The notes beneath the pieces are model-generated. The model saw nothing but the letters and a program-made list of their open reading frames with translations. It was not told where the DNA came from and did no database searches. The translations under genes were made by a program, and so were the position numbers. From Dermabacter hominis NBRC 106157 (GTDB lineage Bacteria; Actinomycetota; Actinomycetes; Actinomycetales; Dermabacteraceae), in NCBI RefSeq assembly GCF_001570785.1, contig NZ_BCSI01000006.1, positions 33,238 through 97,237 of the forward strand: 64,000 bases of DNA, written 5' to 3'. Each line of letters opens with the position of its first letter. Position 1 is the stretch's first letter. Below, piece after piece: positions 28,556 to 36,117 of the stretch.

Positions 28556-30215
28556 GGGCGCGCGAGATCATGCAGGGGCTCTCGAGGCGATAGTTGGCAG
28601 CTACGACATTCGTGGCGTTGCCTACGAAACTCTGACGCCAGAAATTGCAGGTGCACTAGGTGCGGCCTTTGCCGACTTTCTCGATGCCGGCGACATCATC
28701 GTTGCGCACGACATGCGCATCTCGAGCCCTGACCTCGCCGAGGCATTCGCGCGCGGAGCGGTGAGGCGCGGCTCAACGGTCGCGTTCGCGGGCCTGAGCT
28801 CGACGGATCAGCTCTATTGCGCGAGCGGACTGTTCGCCGCGGCGGGCGCGCAGGTGACGGCATCGCACAATCCGGCGCGCGACAACGGCATCAAAATGTG
28901 TCGTGCGTACGCGAAGCCCGTGGGGAGGGCAAATGGCCTGCTGGACGTGCGCGATGGTGCGCGCGCATACCTGGATAGAGGTTCCATCCCTATTCGTGAG
29001 GGCGGGCGCATTGAGCGCCTCGATATGCTCGACGACTACATCGACACCATGCTGCGGCTTGCGCCGCTTGAGGGCACGCGACAACTGAGGGTTGTGGTCG
29101 ATGCGGCTAACGCGATGGCAGGGCACACGGTCCCCGCACTTGCGAAGCGTCTTCCCACCGTGGAGATTATTCCGCTCTTCTTCGACCTCGACGGAACGTT
29201 CCCACATCACGAGGCAAACCCTCTCGACCCCGCGAACCTGAGGGACCTGCAAAACGCGGTGCGCGAGAACGGGGCAGATCTTGGCCTTGCGTTCGATGGC
29301 GATGCCGATCGCTGCATCGTCGTGGATGAGCGAGGTGAGATCGTTCCCCCGTCGGCGGTGACCGCAATGATCGCGGAGGCCGAGATTGCGCGTTCAATGC
29401 TCGACGGTCGCTCGCGTCCGGTCGTGATCGGCAATGCCGTGTCGAGTCGAGCGGTCCGGGAGGTAGTGGAGGCCTCAGGCGGCGAGTTCGTCCGCACGAA
29501 GGTGGGCCACTCGATCATCAAACAAGAAATGGCGGATCGCGACGCGGTTTTTGGAGGCGAGCACTCCGCCCACTACTACTTCAGGGAGTTTTTCTTCGCT
29601 GATTCAGGGATGCTCGCGGCGCTTCATGTGCTCGGTGCTCTAGAGCGAAGTGGTGCACAATCCTTGAGTTCGCTCTTAGAGCGCTACTCGCCTTATGCGG
29701 CAAGCGGTGAAATAAACTCTCGAGTCGACGAACCCGTGAACGAGATCCTCGAACGCGTTGCGCGAGTTTTTGTCGAGCGCGGTGCGCGACGCGACGACCT
29801 CGACGGTGTGACGCTCACCCACTGGGATGAAGCAGCTGATCCACGTGAGCAGTGGTGGCTTTCGGTTCGGCCATCGGGGACCGAGCCGCTCGTGCGGCTT
29901 AACGTCGAAGCTGCTGAGGAGGCGACCATGCAGCACCTGCGAGATTTCGCGCTCGCGCTCGTGCGCGGTGAGGCGGAGGTACTCGGCGAGGTTGCTCCGC
30001 ACGGCGAAGGCGAAAAGGAGAGCACCATGTCGCCAGATGAACGGAACCTAGAGGGGATGGACTGGGTTGGCAGCCTCGTGCGCTGCCCCGAGTGCCACGC
30101 GAGTCTTAACCTCGGAAAAGAACTGATCGTCTGCGAGTCATGTGGGCGCCGCTACGAGCGCGAGGGCGGTATTCCCATGCTCATGTCGCGCGACGTTCCA
30201 AGCATTCGCGACTAA
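28545..30215 (+). CDS. manB: Phosphomannomutase/phosphoglucomutase with C-terminal Trm112-like zinc ribbon
   Basis: 556 aa. The first ~475 residues are a complete α-D-phosphohexomutase, which converts mannose-6-P to mannose-1-P (or glucose phosphates) for GDP-mannose or wall sugar supply. The phosphoserine is S107 in TASHNP, the Mg site is DGDADR at 251-256, the sugar loop is GGEHSAHYYF, and the phosphate loop is RPSGTEP. From about 500 a Trm112-like domain follows with C514, C517, C530 and C533 (LVRCPECHASL and VCESCGRRY). A strong internal ribosome site and ATG at 30027 are in frame, so the ribbon may also be made alone. ATG 28545 was preferred over 28536. Confidence 0.88.
   Translation: MSAEGARDHAGALEAIVGSYDIRGVAYETLTPEIAGALGAAFADFLDAGDIIVAHDMRISSPDLAEAFARGAVRRGSTVAFAGLSSTDQLYCASGLFAAAGAQVTASHNPARDNGIKMCRAYAKPVGRANGLLDVRDGARAYLDRGSIPIREGGRIERLDMLDDYIDTMLRLAPLEGTRQLRVVVDAANAMAGHTVPALAKRLPTVEIIPLFFDLDGTFPHHEANPLDPANLRDLQNAVRENGADLGLAFDGDADRCIVVDERGEIVPPSAVTAMIAEAEIARSMLDGRSRPVVIGNAVSSRAVREVVEASGGEFVRTKVGHSIIKQEMADRDAVFGGEHSAHYYFREFFFADSGMLAALHVLGALERSGAQSLSSLLERYSPYAASGEINSRVDEPVNEILERVARVFVERGARRDDLDGVTLTHWDEAADPREQWWLSVRPSGTEPLVRLNVEAAEEATMQHLRDFALALVRGEAEVLGEVAPHGEGEKESTMSPDERNLEGMDWVGSLVRCPECHASLNLGKELIVCESCGRRYEREGGIPMLMSRDVPSIRD
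30027..30215 (+). CDS. Possible separately translated Trm112-like protein inside the phosphomannomutase frame
   Basis: An in-frame ATG at 30027 is preceded by AAAAGGAG with about 6 bases spacing, better than the ribosome site of the long gene itself. Translation from here gives 62 aa (MSPDERNLEGMDW...) comprising just the four-cysteine zinc ribbon, which is the usual size of stand-alone Trm112 proteins (partners that stabilise tRNA, rRNA and release-factor methyltransferases). In many relatives this is a separate gene after manB. Whether the fusion, the short form, or both exist cannot be decided from sequence. Confidence 0.4.
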   Translation: MSPDERNLEGMDWVGSLVRCPECHASLNLGKELIVCESCGRRYEREGGIPMLMSRDVPSIRD

Positions 30216-30255
30216 AAAAGTTTTCACTGTTACTGGTTTCTGGCAGGATAACGGC

Positions 30256-30936
30256 ATGAGCACACCCCCTAGGATCCTTGCGATTGACGATGACGCGGCC
30301 ATCGCCGAGATGGTTTCAATTCTGCTCGAAGGGCGAGGCTACAGCGTTGTTACGGCCCCCAACGGGAGCGAGGGCCTCGCTATACTCGAGCGTGACAACA
30401 TCGACCTCGTTCTTCTCGACCTCATGCTTCCCGTGATGGACGGCATCGAGATCTGCAGGCACATTCGCGAGAGTTCAAACGTTCCAATCATCATGCTCAC
30501 GGCACGCACCGAGACCGAGAAAGTGGTCGAGGGGCTTGAGGCAGGTGCCGACGACTACCTGACGAAACCGTTTGAGCCCGAAGAACTCGTTGCGCGCATT
30601 CGTGCCCGTGTGCGCCGCGCGCCTCATGGCGAGGCTGAGGTTCTTACCCTCGGCGACCTTGAGATCAACGTTGATCGCCATCAGGTCATTAGGAACGGCG
30701 AGACGATTCGCCTCACCCCTATGGAGTTTGGGTTGCTCCTGCAAATGACGCGTCATCCCTCTCAGGTATTTAGCCGAGAGGAGCTGTTGCGCGAGGTGTG
30801 GGGTTATCAGCATTCGAAGGATACGCGGCTCGTGAACGTTCATGTGCAGCGCCTGCGCTCGAAGATCGAAATTGACCCCGACAATCCGCGCCTGATTGTG
30901 ACGGTTCGCGGCGTGGGCTACCGCGCGGGTGAGTAG
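30256..30936 (+). CDS. mtrA: Response regulator MtrA
   Basis: 226 aa OmpR-class regulator. The receiver domain (1-120) has the acid pocket IDDDAA at 10-13, phosphoacceptor D55 in LLDLMLPVMDG, T in MLTARTE and K in YLTKPFEPEEL. The winged-helix DNA-binding domain (130-226) ends with RLVNVHVQRLRSKIE and VRGVGYRAGE. MtrA controls cell-wall hydrolase, division and replication-linked genes in actinobacteria. AGGA lies 7 bases before ATG 30256. The next gene overlaps by 8 bases, in the fixed mtrA-mtrB-lpqB order. Confidence 0.96.
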   Translation: MSTPPRILAIDDDAAIAEMVSILLEGRGYSVVTAPNGSEGLAILERDNIDLVLLDLMLPVMDGIEICRHIRESSNVPIIMLTARTETEKVVEGLEAGADDYLTKPFEPEELVARIRARVRRAPHGEAEVLTLGDLEINVDRHQVIRNGETIRLTPMEFGLLLQMTRHPSQVFSREELLREVWGYQHSKDTRLVNVHVQRLRSKIEIDPDNPRLIVTVRGVGYRAGE

Positions 30937-32551
30937 TCTTCGCGAACGCTTCTTCCCCCCGGCTTTAGCGGACGAGTCACAGATCAGTTCGCGAAGCGCG
31001 GGGCGTGTCCGCTTTCGCGATTTCTCGACATGGCCGATCGCCGCGCGCGCGGTGTTCGCGACGATGCTCTTGTCAGTCCTCGCGATCCTCGTGGTCGAAA
31101 CGTTCCTCTCCACGGCGATTTCCGACGCCCTTTACGACCTCAGACGCGATCGGTCGCTTGAACAGTCCGAGGCGTTGCGCAGTGCGCTCGTGAGTGACCT
31201 CGAGCCTCTCGTGGGCACGTCGGTGAACGAGCGCCAGGACGTGATCATTTCGTTTATGGAGGGGGCGACCGTCGGGGATCCGAAGGTTTTTAAAGGACTT
31301 GCGGTGATACCGATGGGAAGTACCGCGGGCGAGGCAGTGACGAACAACGGGGCGCTCACAGCGTTTGTGAGCGAAAAGTTCGAGCGCGAGCTCGACGCCG
31401 CGAGTGATCAATTCGTGTACCGCAGCATCGAGTACGTCGAACGCGGAGACTCCGGACCCGCGATTCTCGTGGGAACGACGATCGATGTTCCCGGTGCGGG
31501 CCGCTACAGGCTTCTCATGCTGTACTCCGTCAGTCAGGAGCAAGAGACACTCGACCGCGTGAACACGATTCTCGTGATTGGCGGCGCTGTTCTCGTGTTG
31601 CTTTTCTTCCTCGTGTCCCTCGCGATCTCGCGGATCGTGACGACACCACTCAAACGCGCCGCGCGGGCTGTCGACCACATTTCGGAAAATGATCTGGATT
31701 ACCGCCTCGCGATTCAAGGTGGCGATGACCTTGCGCGAATGGGGACGAGCTTCAACAACATGGCGGCTTCGCTCCAATCGACGATTACCGAGCTCGTCGA
31801 GCTTTCGGAGCTTGAAAAACGTTTCGTCTCGGACGTCTCTCACGAACTTCGCACACCATTCACGACGATCAAGATGGCCGCCTCAATGCTCGAAATGGAA
31901 AAGGACTCCTTCAGCCCCTCGGGTAAGCGCAGCCTCGAACTGTTGAAAGAACAGGTGGCGCGTTTCGAGTCGCTCATTGCGGACCTCCTCGAAATTTCTC
32001 GGCACGAGGCCGGAACCGTGGAACTCGAGGCTAAACCAACATCGCTGGCGATGCTTGTCGACGATGTCGTTGAGCAACTCGAGCCGATTGCCGCCGAGTA
32101 CGCAGCCGATATCCGCGTACAGCACTTGAGCGTGGATACCGTCGGCGACATGGATTCGAGGCGCATTGAGCGCATCGTGCGAAACCTCCTGACTAACGCG
32201 ATCGAACACGGTGCAGGTGGTGTGATCGATGTGCGTACGGCTTCGCGGGGATCGACCCTTGCGCTCACTGTGCAGGACTTTGGCGCAGGCCTTAGCCCGG
32301 AAGAGGTGACCCGTGTCTTCGACCGTTTTTGGCGTGCGGCGCCGTCGCGCACGCACACCCTCGGGGGAACGGGGCTGGGCCTCGCCATTGCACACGAGGA
32401 CGCTGAGGCTCACGGGGGGCTTCTTGAAGCGTGGGGCGTCAAGGGGGAGACCGCCGTTTTTCGATTGCTGCTCCCGCGCAGTTCCGGGGCGAAGCTAACC
32501 GCCTCGCCGCTCGCGCTCGTGCGGTCGGCGGAGAAGGGAGAAGCCGAATGA
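30929..32551 (+). CDS. mtrB: Sensor histidine kinase MtrB
   Basis: 540 aa, the cognate kinase of MtrA. Two membrane helices (about 40-62 and 212-234) flank an extracytoplasmic sensor region of about 150 residues; a HAMP linker follows (235-290), then the dimerisation domain with phosphoacceptor H305 in VSDVSHELRTPF, and the ATPase domain with N-box NLLTNAIEHG, G1 DFGAGL and G2 GTGLGLAIA. It begins at a GTG 8 bases inside mtrA and its stop overlaps the lpqB ATG. Confidence 0.95.
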   Translation: MSSLRERFFPPALADESQISSRSAGRVRFRDFSTWPIAARAVFATMLLSVLAILVVETFLSTAISDALYDLRRDRSLEQSEALRSALVSDLEPLVGTSVNERQDVIISFMEGATVGDPKVFKGLAVIPMGSTAGEAVTNNGALTAFVSEKFERELDAASDQFVYRSIEYVERGDSGPAILVGTTIDVPGAGRYRLLMLYSVSQEQETLDRVNTILVIGGAVLVLLFFLVSLAISRIVTTPLKRAARAVDHISENDLDYRLAIQGGDDLARMGTSFNNMAASLQSTITELVELSELEKRFVSDVSHELRTPFTTIKMAASMLEMEKDSFSPSGKRSLELLKEQVARFESLIADLLEISRHEAGTVELEAKPTSLAMLVDDVVEQLEPIAAEYAADIRVQHLSVDTVGDMDSRRIERIVRNLLTNAIEHGAGGVIDVRTASRGSTLALTVQDFGAGLSPEEVTRVFDRFWRAAPSRTHTLGGTGLGLAIAHEDAEAHGGLLEAWGVKGETAVFRLLLPRSSGAKLTASPLALVRSAEKGEAE

Positions 32552-34251
32552 ACAATCACTTTTCTCTCTCCCGCGATGTGTCGCGGCGTGCCGTGCTCGG
32601 CGGGGCAGGAGCCGCTGTGCTTGCGGGGTGCGCCCGCATCCCCAATTCCTCAGACGTCCACACGGCGCCGGTGAGGGGAATCGGTCTCGGCGCGCAGGGC
32701 AATACCGCGGTGGCGCCCCCGGATCAAGGGGAGACAAAGATCGACATCGTGCGCGGTTTCCTTGCGGCTCATCTTGGCGTCGACGACGGTAACCGCATTG
32801 CTCGCGAATACCTCGCGGGGGATGCGCGCGAGGCATGGAATCCCTCGACGGCGATTGAATTCGCCGAGTCGGAGGGGCTCGTGTTTCAGGAGCGAGAGGG
32901 GGACGTGGTCGCGGTCACGGTGCCGGTCGTCTCTAAGGTTTCGGCTACGGGCGCACGCACCACGAATCTCGAGGCCACACGGGAACTGGCGCAGTTTCGG
33001 CTCACCGAGGTCGATGGCGAGTGGAGAATCGCGGAGGCTCCAGATGCGCTTGTTCTGGGGGCGGAGGACTTCGCCCGGTTGTACGAGCCCGTCAACGTGT
33101 ACTTCGTTGCAAATACAGGAAACATGCTCGTGGCGGACCCTCGATGGTTTATGCGTCAAACGACGTTCGCCTCCGCGTTCAATCGGCTTGCACTTGGGCC
33201 GGCCCCCTACCTTAAGGGGGCCGTGCGTTCCGCACTTCATGAGGGCATCGTGATTGCCTCGAGCGCGCTGTCGAGAAACGAGGCGGGAGATCTCTTGGTG
33301 CAGACGCCGGTCTCGGTCCTCGAACTGCCCGAGAGCGAACGGGCGCTCGCACTGGCCCAGATTTCCGAGACGCTTCGGAGTATCAAGCGCGTCTCGTCGG
33401 TCATCTTCATGAACGGTCGCGAAAAGGTTTCTGTTGCGCCGGAGACCCACCCGATGAAGGCATCGGTGGGGCATAGGCTCTATGGCTCGGGCGACAGCGG
33501 CATTATTTCTCTTGCCAGTGACACGGGAGGGGCATCGCTCGTACCCGCTTTCGCGTCCGAGACCGTGCGCTGTGGACGCGTGAGTTTACGCGGCCGTTAC
33601 GCAAGTGCCGTGAGCCTTGATCGACGCGAGCTTCTCGTTTCGGCGCTGACAACCAAGGCCGAAGTTCGCCGGGAAACATTCGGTGAGGCCCTCTGCAGCC
33701 CGAGCATTGACCAGTTTGGATACGCCTGGACGATGCCGGAGGCCGGAGGACCGGAGCTGCTCGCGGTCCACCCCGATCCTGAGCGCGCAGTGCGAAAATT
33801 TGCGGTGGTGTGGGAGCCGACCGAGGACGTCGCCTTCACGTCGATGTCCACAGATGGGGTGCGTCTCGCTATCGCGCATGGGGCGCCGGGAGCCTTGACC
33901 TTGAGCATCATGGGAATCGTGAGGGAGCCCGACGGTACCCCGACGGGCCTTGCGGAACCACTTCAGGTGAGCGTTGCCCTCGACAGTGTTCAGGGCATCG
34001 CGTGGTACTCCGAGGAATCGATCCTCCTGTGGGGCGCGTCGGGTGCGAGCGCCATGCCTGTTGCCATCGCGTGGAGCATACACACGGGCTTCGAACAGGT
34101 GAGTGAACTTCGAGAGAACACGACGTCCGTTGCTGGCTCTTCCGAAGCGCGGCTGCTGTTTGTCGGCAGCGACGACGGGCAGGTCGTCGAGAGAACCGTG
34201 GACTCGTGGGCGCATATCGACACTCGTGGGCGGGATATCGCCCTTTATTAG
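32548..34251 (+). CDS. lpqB: Lipoprotein LpqB
   Basis: 567 aa lipoprotein that modulates MtrB and cell-wall homeostasis. The lipobox LAGC ends the signal peptide near residue 28 (RRAVLGGAGAAVLAGCARIP), preceded by a twin arginine that could direct Tat export. Then come the LpqB N-terminal domain (about 55-180), a GerMN domain (about 195-320, VNVYFVANTGNM) and a C-terminal β-propeller-like region (about 330-567). The ATG overlaps the mtrB stop (ATGA), with GAGAAGGGAGAAG upstream. Confidence 0.95.
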   Translation: MNNHFSLSRDVSRRAVLGGAGAAVLAGCARIPNSSDVHTAPVRGIGLGAQGNTAVAPPDQGETKIDIVRGFLAAHLGVDDGNRIAREYLAGDAREAWNPSTAIEFAESEGLVFQEREGDVVAVTVPVVSKVSATGARTTNLEATRELAQFRLTEVDGEWRIAEAPDALVLGAEDFARLYEPVNVYFVANTGNMLVADPRWFMRQTTFASAFNRLALGPAPYLKGAVRSALHEGIVIASSALSRNEAGDLLVQTPVSVLELPESERALALAQISETLRSIKRVSSVIFMNGREKVSVAPETHPMKASVGHRLYGSGDSGIISLASDTGGASLVPAFASETVRCGRVSLRGRYASAVSLDRRELLVSALTTKAEVRRETFGEALCSPSIDQFGYAWTMPEAGGPELLAVHPDPERAVRKFAVVWEPTEDVAFTSMSTDGVRLAIAHGAPGALTLSIMGIVREPDGTPTGLAEPLQVSVALDSVQGIAWYSEESILLWGASGASAMPVAIAWSIHTGFEQVSELRENTTSVAGSSEARLLFVGSDDGQVVERTVDSWAHIDTRGRDIALY

Positions 34252-34361
34252 TGCGGCAGTGCTTGCCCGGTAGCCGTCGGAACGCCCTCCACAGCGATGT
34301 TCCATCCTCAGCATGCCGAGGAGGCTCATCAGCTGGCGGAGAAACGCGGTCAAATGGAGCC

Positions 34362-35114
34362 ATGAGACGACGCATCACCTCGGCGCTCGCGCGCACCCTT
34401 GCATGGGCATGTCACACTCTCGTGCCGTTTTCGTGTGCGTGCGGAGAACCAGGGCTTCACATGTGTGATGAATGTGCGAGTGCCCTTTCGGGTGAGGCTA
34501 TCCGCGTGGAGGAGGTATGCGAAGGGGTCTGCGAGGCACGGCCAAGTGCCGACGGCCGCGAGATCGAAGCGCTGCCGATGTTTCCCGTGGTGACTCTCGC
34601 CGAGTATGAGGGGCGCGCGAAGAACCTTGTTCTCGACTACAAAAACGGGGGGCACTTCGCGCTCGCGCAATATTTTGGTCCCCTCCTTGCGGATGCTCTC
34701 GCCGAATTAGCTGAGCGGTGCGCCCACAGACATATCCTCGTCGCGGTACCCTCACGCAGCGAAGCGGTGCGGCGCAGGGGAGAGGATCACATGCGACTGC
34801 TCGCCGAACACGTGAGCGCACACGCGCGAGTGCGCCTAGCCCCGGCGTTGCACCTCAGTGGGCCGAGCCAACACTCGCGAACGAAGCGCGAGAGGGCAGC
34901 CGGGCGAGGCCGCGTGATCGGGCCGAGGAAACGCGAAGAATGGGAAGGGCTGCGCGGCGTTTCGGCGGTCATCCTTGATGACGTTGTCACGACCGGCACA
35001 ACTCTGAAAAAGACAAGCGATGCTCTAGCGAGGCTTGGGGTGCACACCTGCGCGGCACTGACGCTCGCGTCTGCGAGGGTTCCGCGCACACACGTTCCCA
35101 GTCTACTCGTGTGA
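34362..35114 (+). CDS. comF: ComF family phosphoribosyltransferase-like protein
   Basis: 250 aa. It has an N-terminal four-cysteine zinc site (C-A-C-G near residue 26 and CDEC near 36) and a C-terminal type I phosphoribosyltransferase fold with the PRPP loop VILDDVVTTGTTLKK near 205. ComF proteins assist DNA uptake or processing in competent bacteria; in actinobacteria the gene is constant between lpqB and hpf, and its job there is not proven. The ribosome site at ATG 34362 (GGAG, very close) is weak, so the start is tentative. Confidence 0.85.
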   Translation: MRRRITSALARTLAWACHTLVPFSCACGEPGLHMCDECASALSGEAIRVEEVCEGVCEARPSADGREIEALPMFPVVTLAEYEGRAKNLVLDYKNGGHFALAQYFGPLLADALAELAERCAHRHILVAVPSRSEAVRRRGEDHMRLLAEHVSAHARVRLAPALHLSGPSQHSRTKRERAAGRGRVIGPRKREEWEGLRGVSAVILDDVVTTGTTLKKTSDALARLGVHTCAALTLASARVPRTHVPSLLV

Positions 35115-35162
35115 TCTGCGGTACGTTTTCAGTCAGAAGCCTCATAATTGAGAGACCCCAAA

Positions 35163-35249
35163 GCGGCAGGGACGCCGCGAACCTCGTGAGGAGGAGGTGA
35201 ACCACCCACCCGTAGAACCGGGCGGAACGTGGCCGCCCATTCACTTCTC
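35163..35249 (+). promoter_or_regulatory. Structured 5' leader of hpf
   Basis: Two nested or adjacent hairpins can be drawn upstream of hpf: GCGGC (35163-35167) with GCCGC (35174-35178), and a longer one in which GAGGAGGTGAA (35191-35201) pairs with TTCACTTCTC (35240-35249, one bulge) around an inner GGGCGG/CCGCCC stem (35220-35225 with 35233-35238). The first arm of the long stem is itself a perfect ribosome-binding sequence with no properly spaced start codon. A regulatory leader is suspected; no known riboswitch class is recognised. Confidence 0.35.
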
Positions 35250-35266
35250 AACTCTGGAGGATTTCC

Positions 35267-35911
35267 ATGGATATCAATGTTGTTGGCCGCAAAATGGACG
35301 TTTCTGAACGCTTCCAGCGCCACCTTGAGGACAAGCTCAGCAAGGTCCCCCAACTAGCGCCAAGCGCAATGCGAGTGGACGTTGAAGTTTCGTCCGAAAA
35401 GAACCCGCGCCGCGCCGACGAAAGCGAACGCGTTGAGCTCACCGTCCATGACGAGGGTCAGATCATCCGCTCCGAAGCACGCTCCGGGGACCTGTACTCT
35501 GCACTCGACCTCGCTCTTGACAAGCTTCATGAGCGCCTCCGCCGCCTCGCAGATAGGCGAAAGGATCGGCACCGTGGCCGCTCCAAGGGACATGGCGCCG
35601 ATCCCGAGACGCTCCGCAAGATGCAGGCCGATGCGGACCGGATTGAAGAGCTTTTCGCCAAGGCCGAGTCCGGGCCACGCGAGGAAAATGTTGACGGCGA
35701 CGCGGAGGCACCCGACGATCCCGCACTTGATTCCCCCATCGTCATTCGCGAGAAGAAGCACAAGGCCACGCCGATGAGCATCGACGACGCTCTCTACCAG
35801 ATGGAGCTCGTCGGCCACGACTTCTACCTTTTCATCGATGAGGAAACCGCCAACCCGAAAGTGGTGTACCGCCGCAAAGGATGGAACTACGGCGTTATCG
35901 AATTGGAATAA
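35267..35911 (+). CDS. hpf: Ribosome hibernation promoting factor, long form
   Basis: 214 aa, long HPF. The N-terminal S30AE domain (1-100; MDINVVGRKMDVSERFQRHL) binds the decoding region of resting 30S subunits, a charged linker follows, and the C-terminal domain (about 160-214; SIDDALYQMELVGHDFYLF, then GWNYGVIELE) dimerises 70S ribosomes into 100S particles. GGAGG lies 8 bases before the ATG. It sits between comF and secA as in other actinobacteria. Confidence 0.96.
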   Translation: MDINVVGRKMDVSERFQRHLEDKLSKVPQLAPSAMRVDVEVSSEKNPRRADESERVELTVHDEGQIIRSEARSGDLYSALDLALDKLHERLRRLADRRKDRHRGRSKGHGADPETLRKMQADADRIEELFAKAESGPREENVDGDAEAPDDPALDSPIVIREKKHKATPMSIDDALYQMELVGHDFYLFIDEETANPKVVYRRKGWNYGVIELE

Positions 35912-35974
35912 TTGCTACCCGCCGCGAAAACGCTAGCTAGGCTGCGATTTTGCCGGTGTGTGACGACTTACTCC

Positions 35975-36013
35975 AGGGGGTCCGGGTGCTCAAGTGGCGC
36001 GCGGACCCCCTTT
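35975..36013 (+). terminator. Rho-independent-like terminator between hpf and secA
   Basis: AGGGGGTCCG (35975-35984) and CGGACCCCCT (36002-36011) form a perfect 10-base-pair stem with a 17-base loop, followed by a short T run (36011-36013). The T tract is brief, as is usual in high-GC actinobacteria. Confidence 0.65.
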
Positions 36014-36117
36014 GCCACGTAGACTGGCACGGTTCGCGCTGTTATCCGCAAGGAAACCGCGCCGAGAGTGTTCCGCACGCGCGCGTGCATGACGAGATCC
36101 TCTAAGGGAGTTTTCCA

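Noticed and set aside
35197..35307. Short upstream frame (GTG at 35197, 36 codons) overlapping the hpf start
   Set aside because: The ribosome-binding sequence is only about 2 bases from the GTG, too close to work well; the element is better explained as part of the leader structure.
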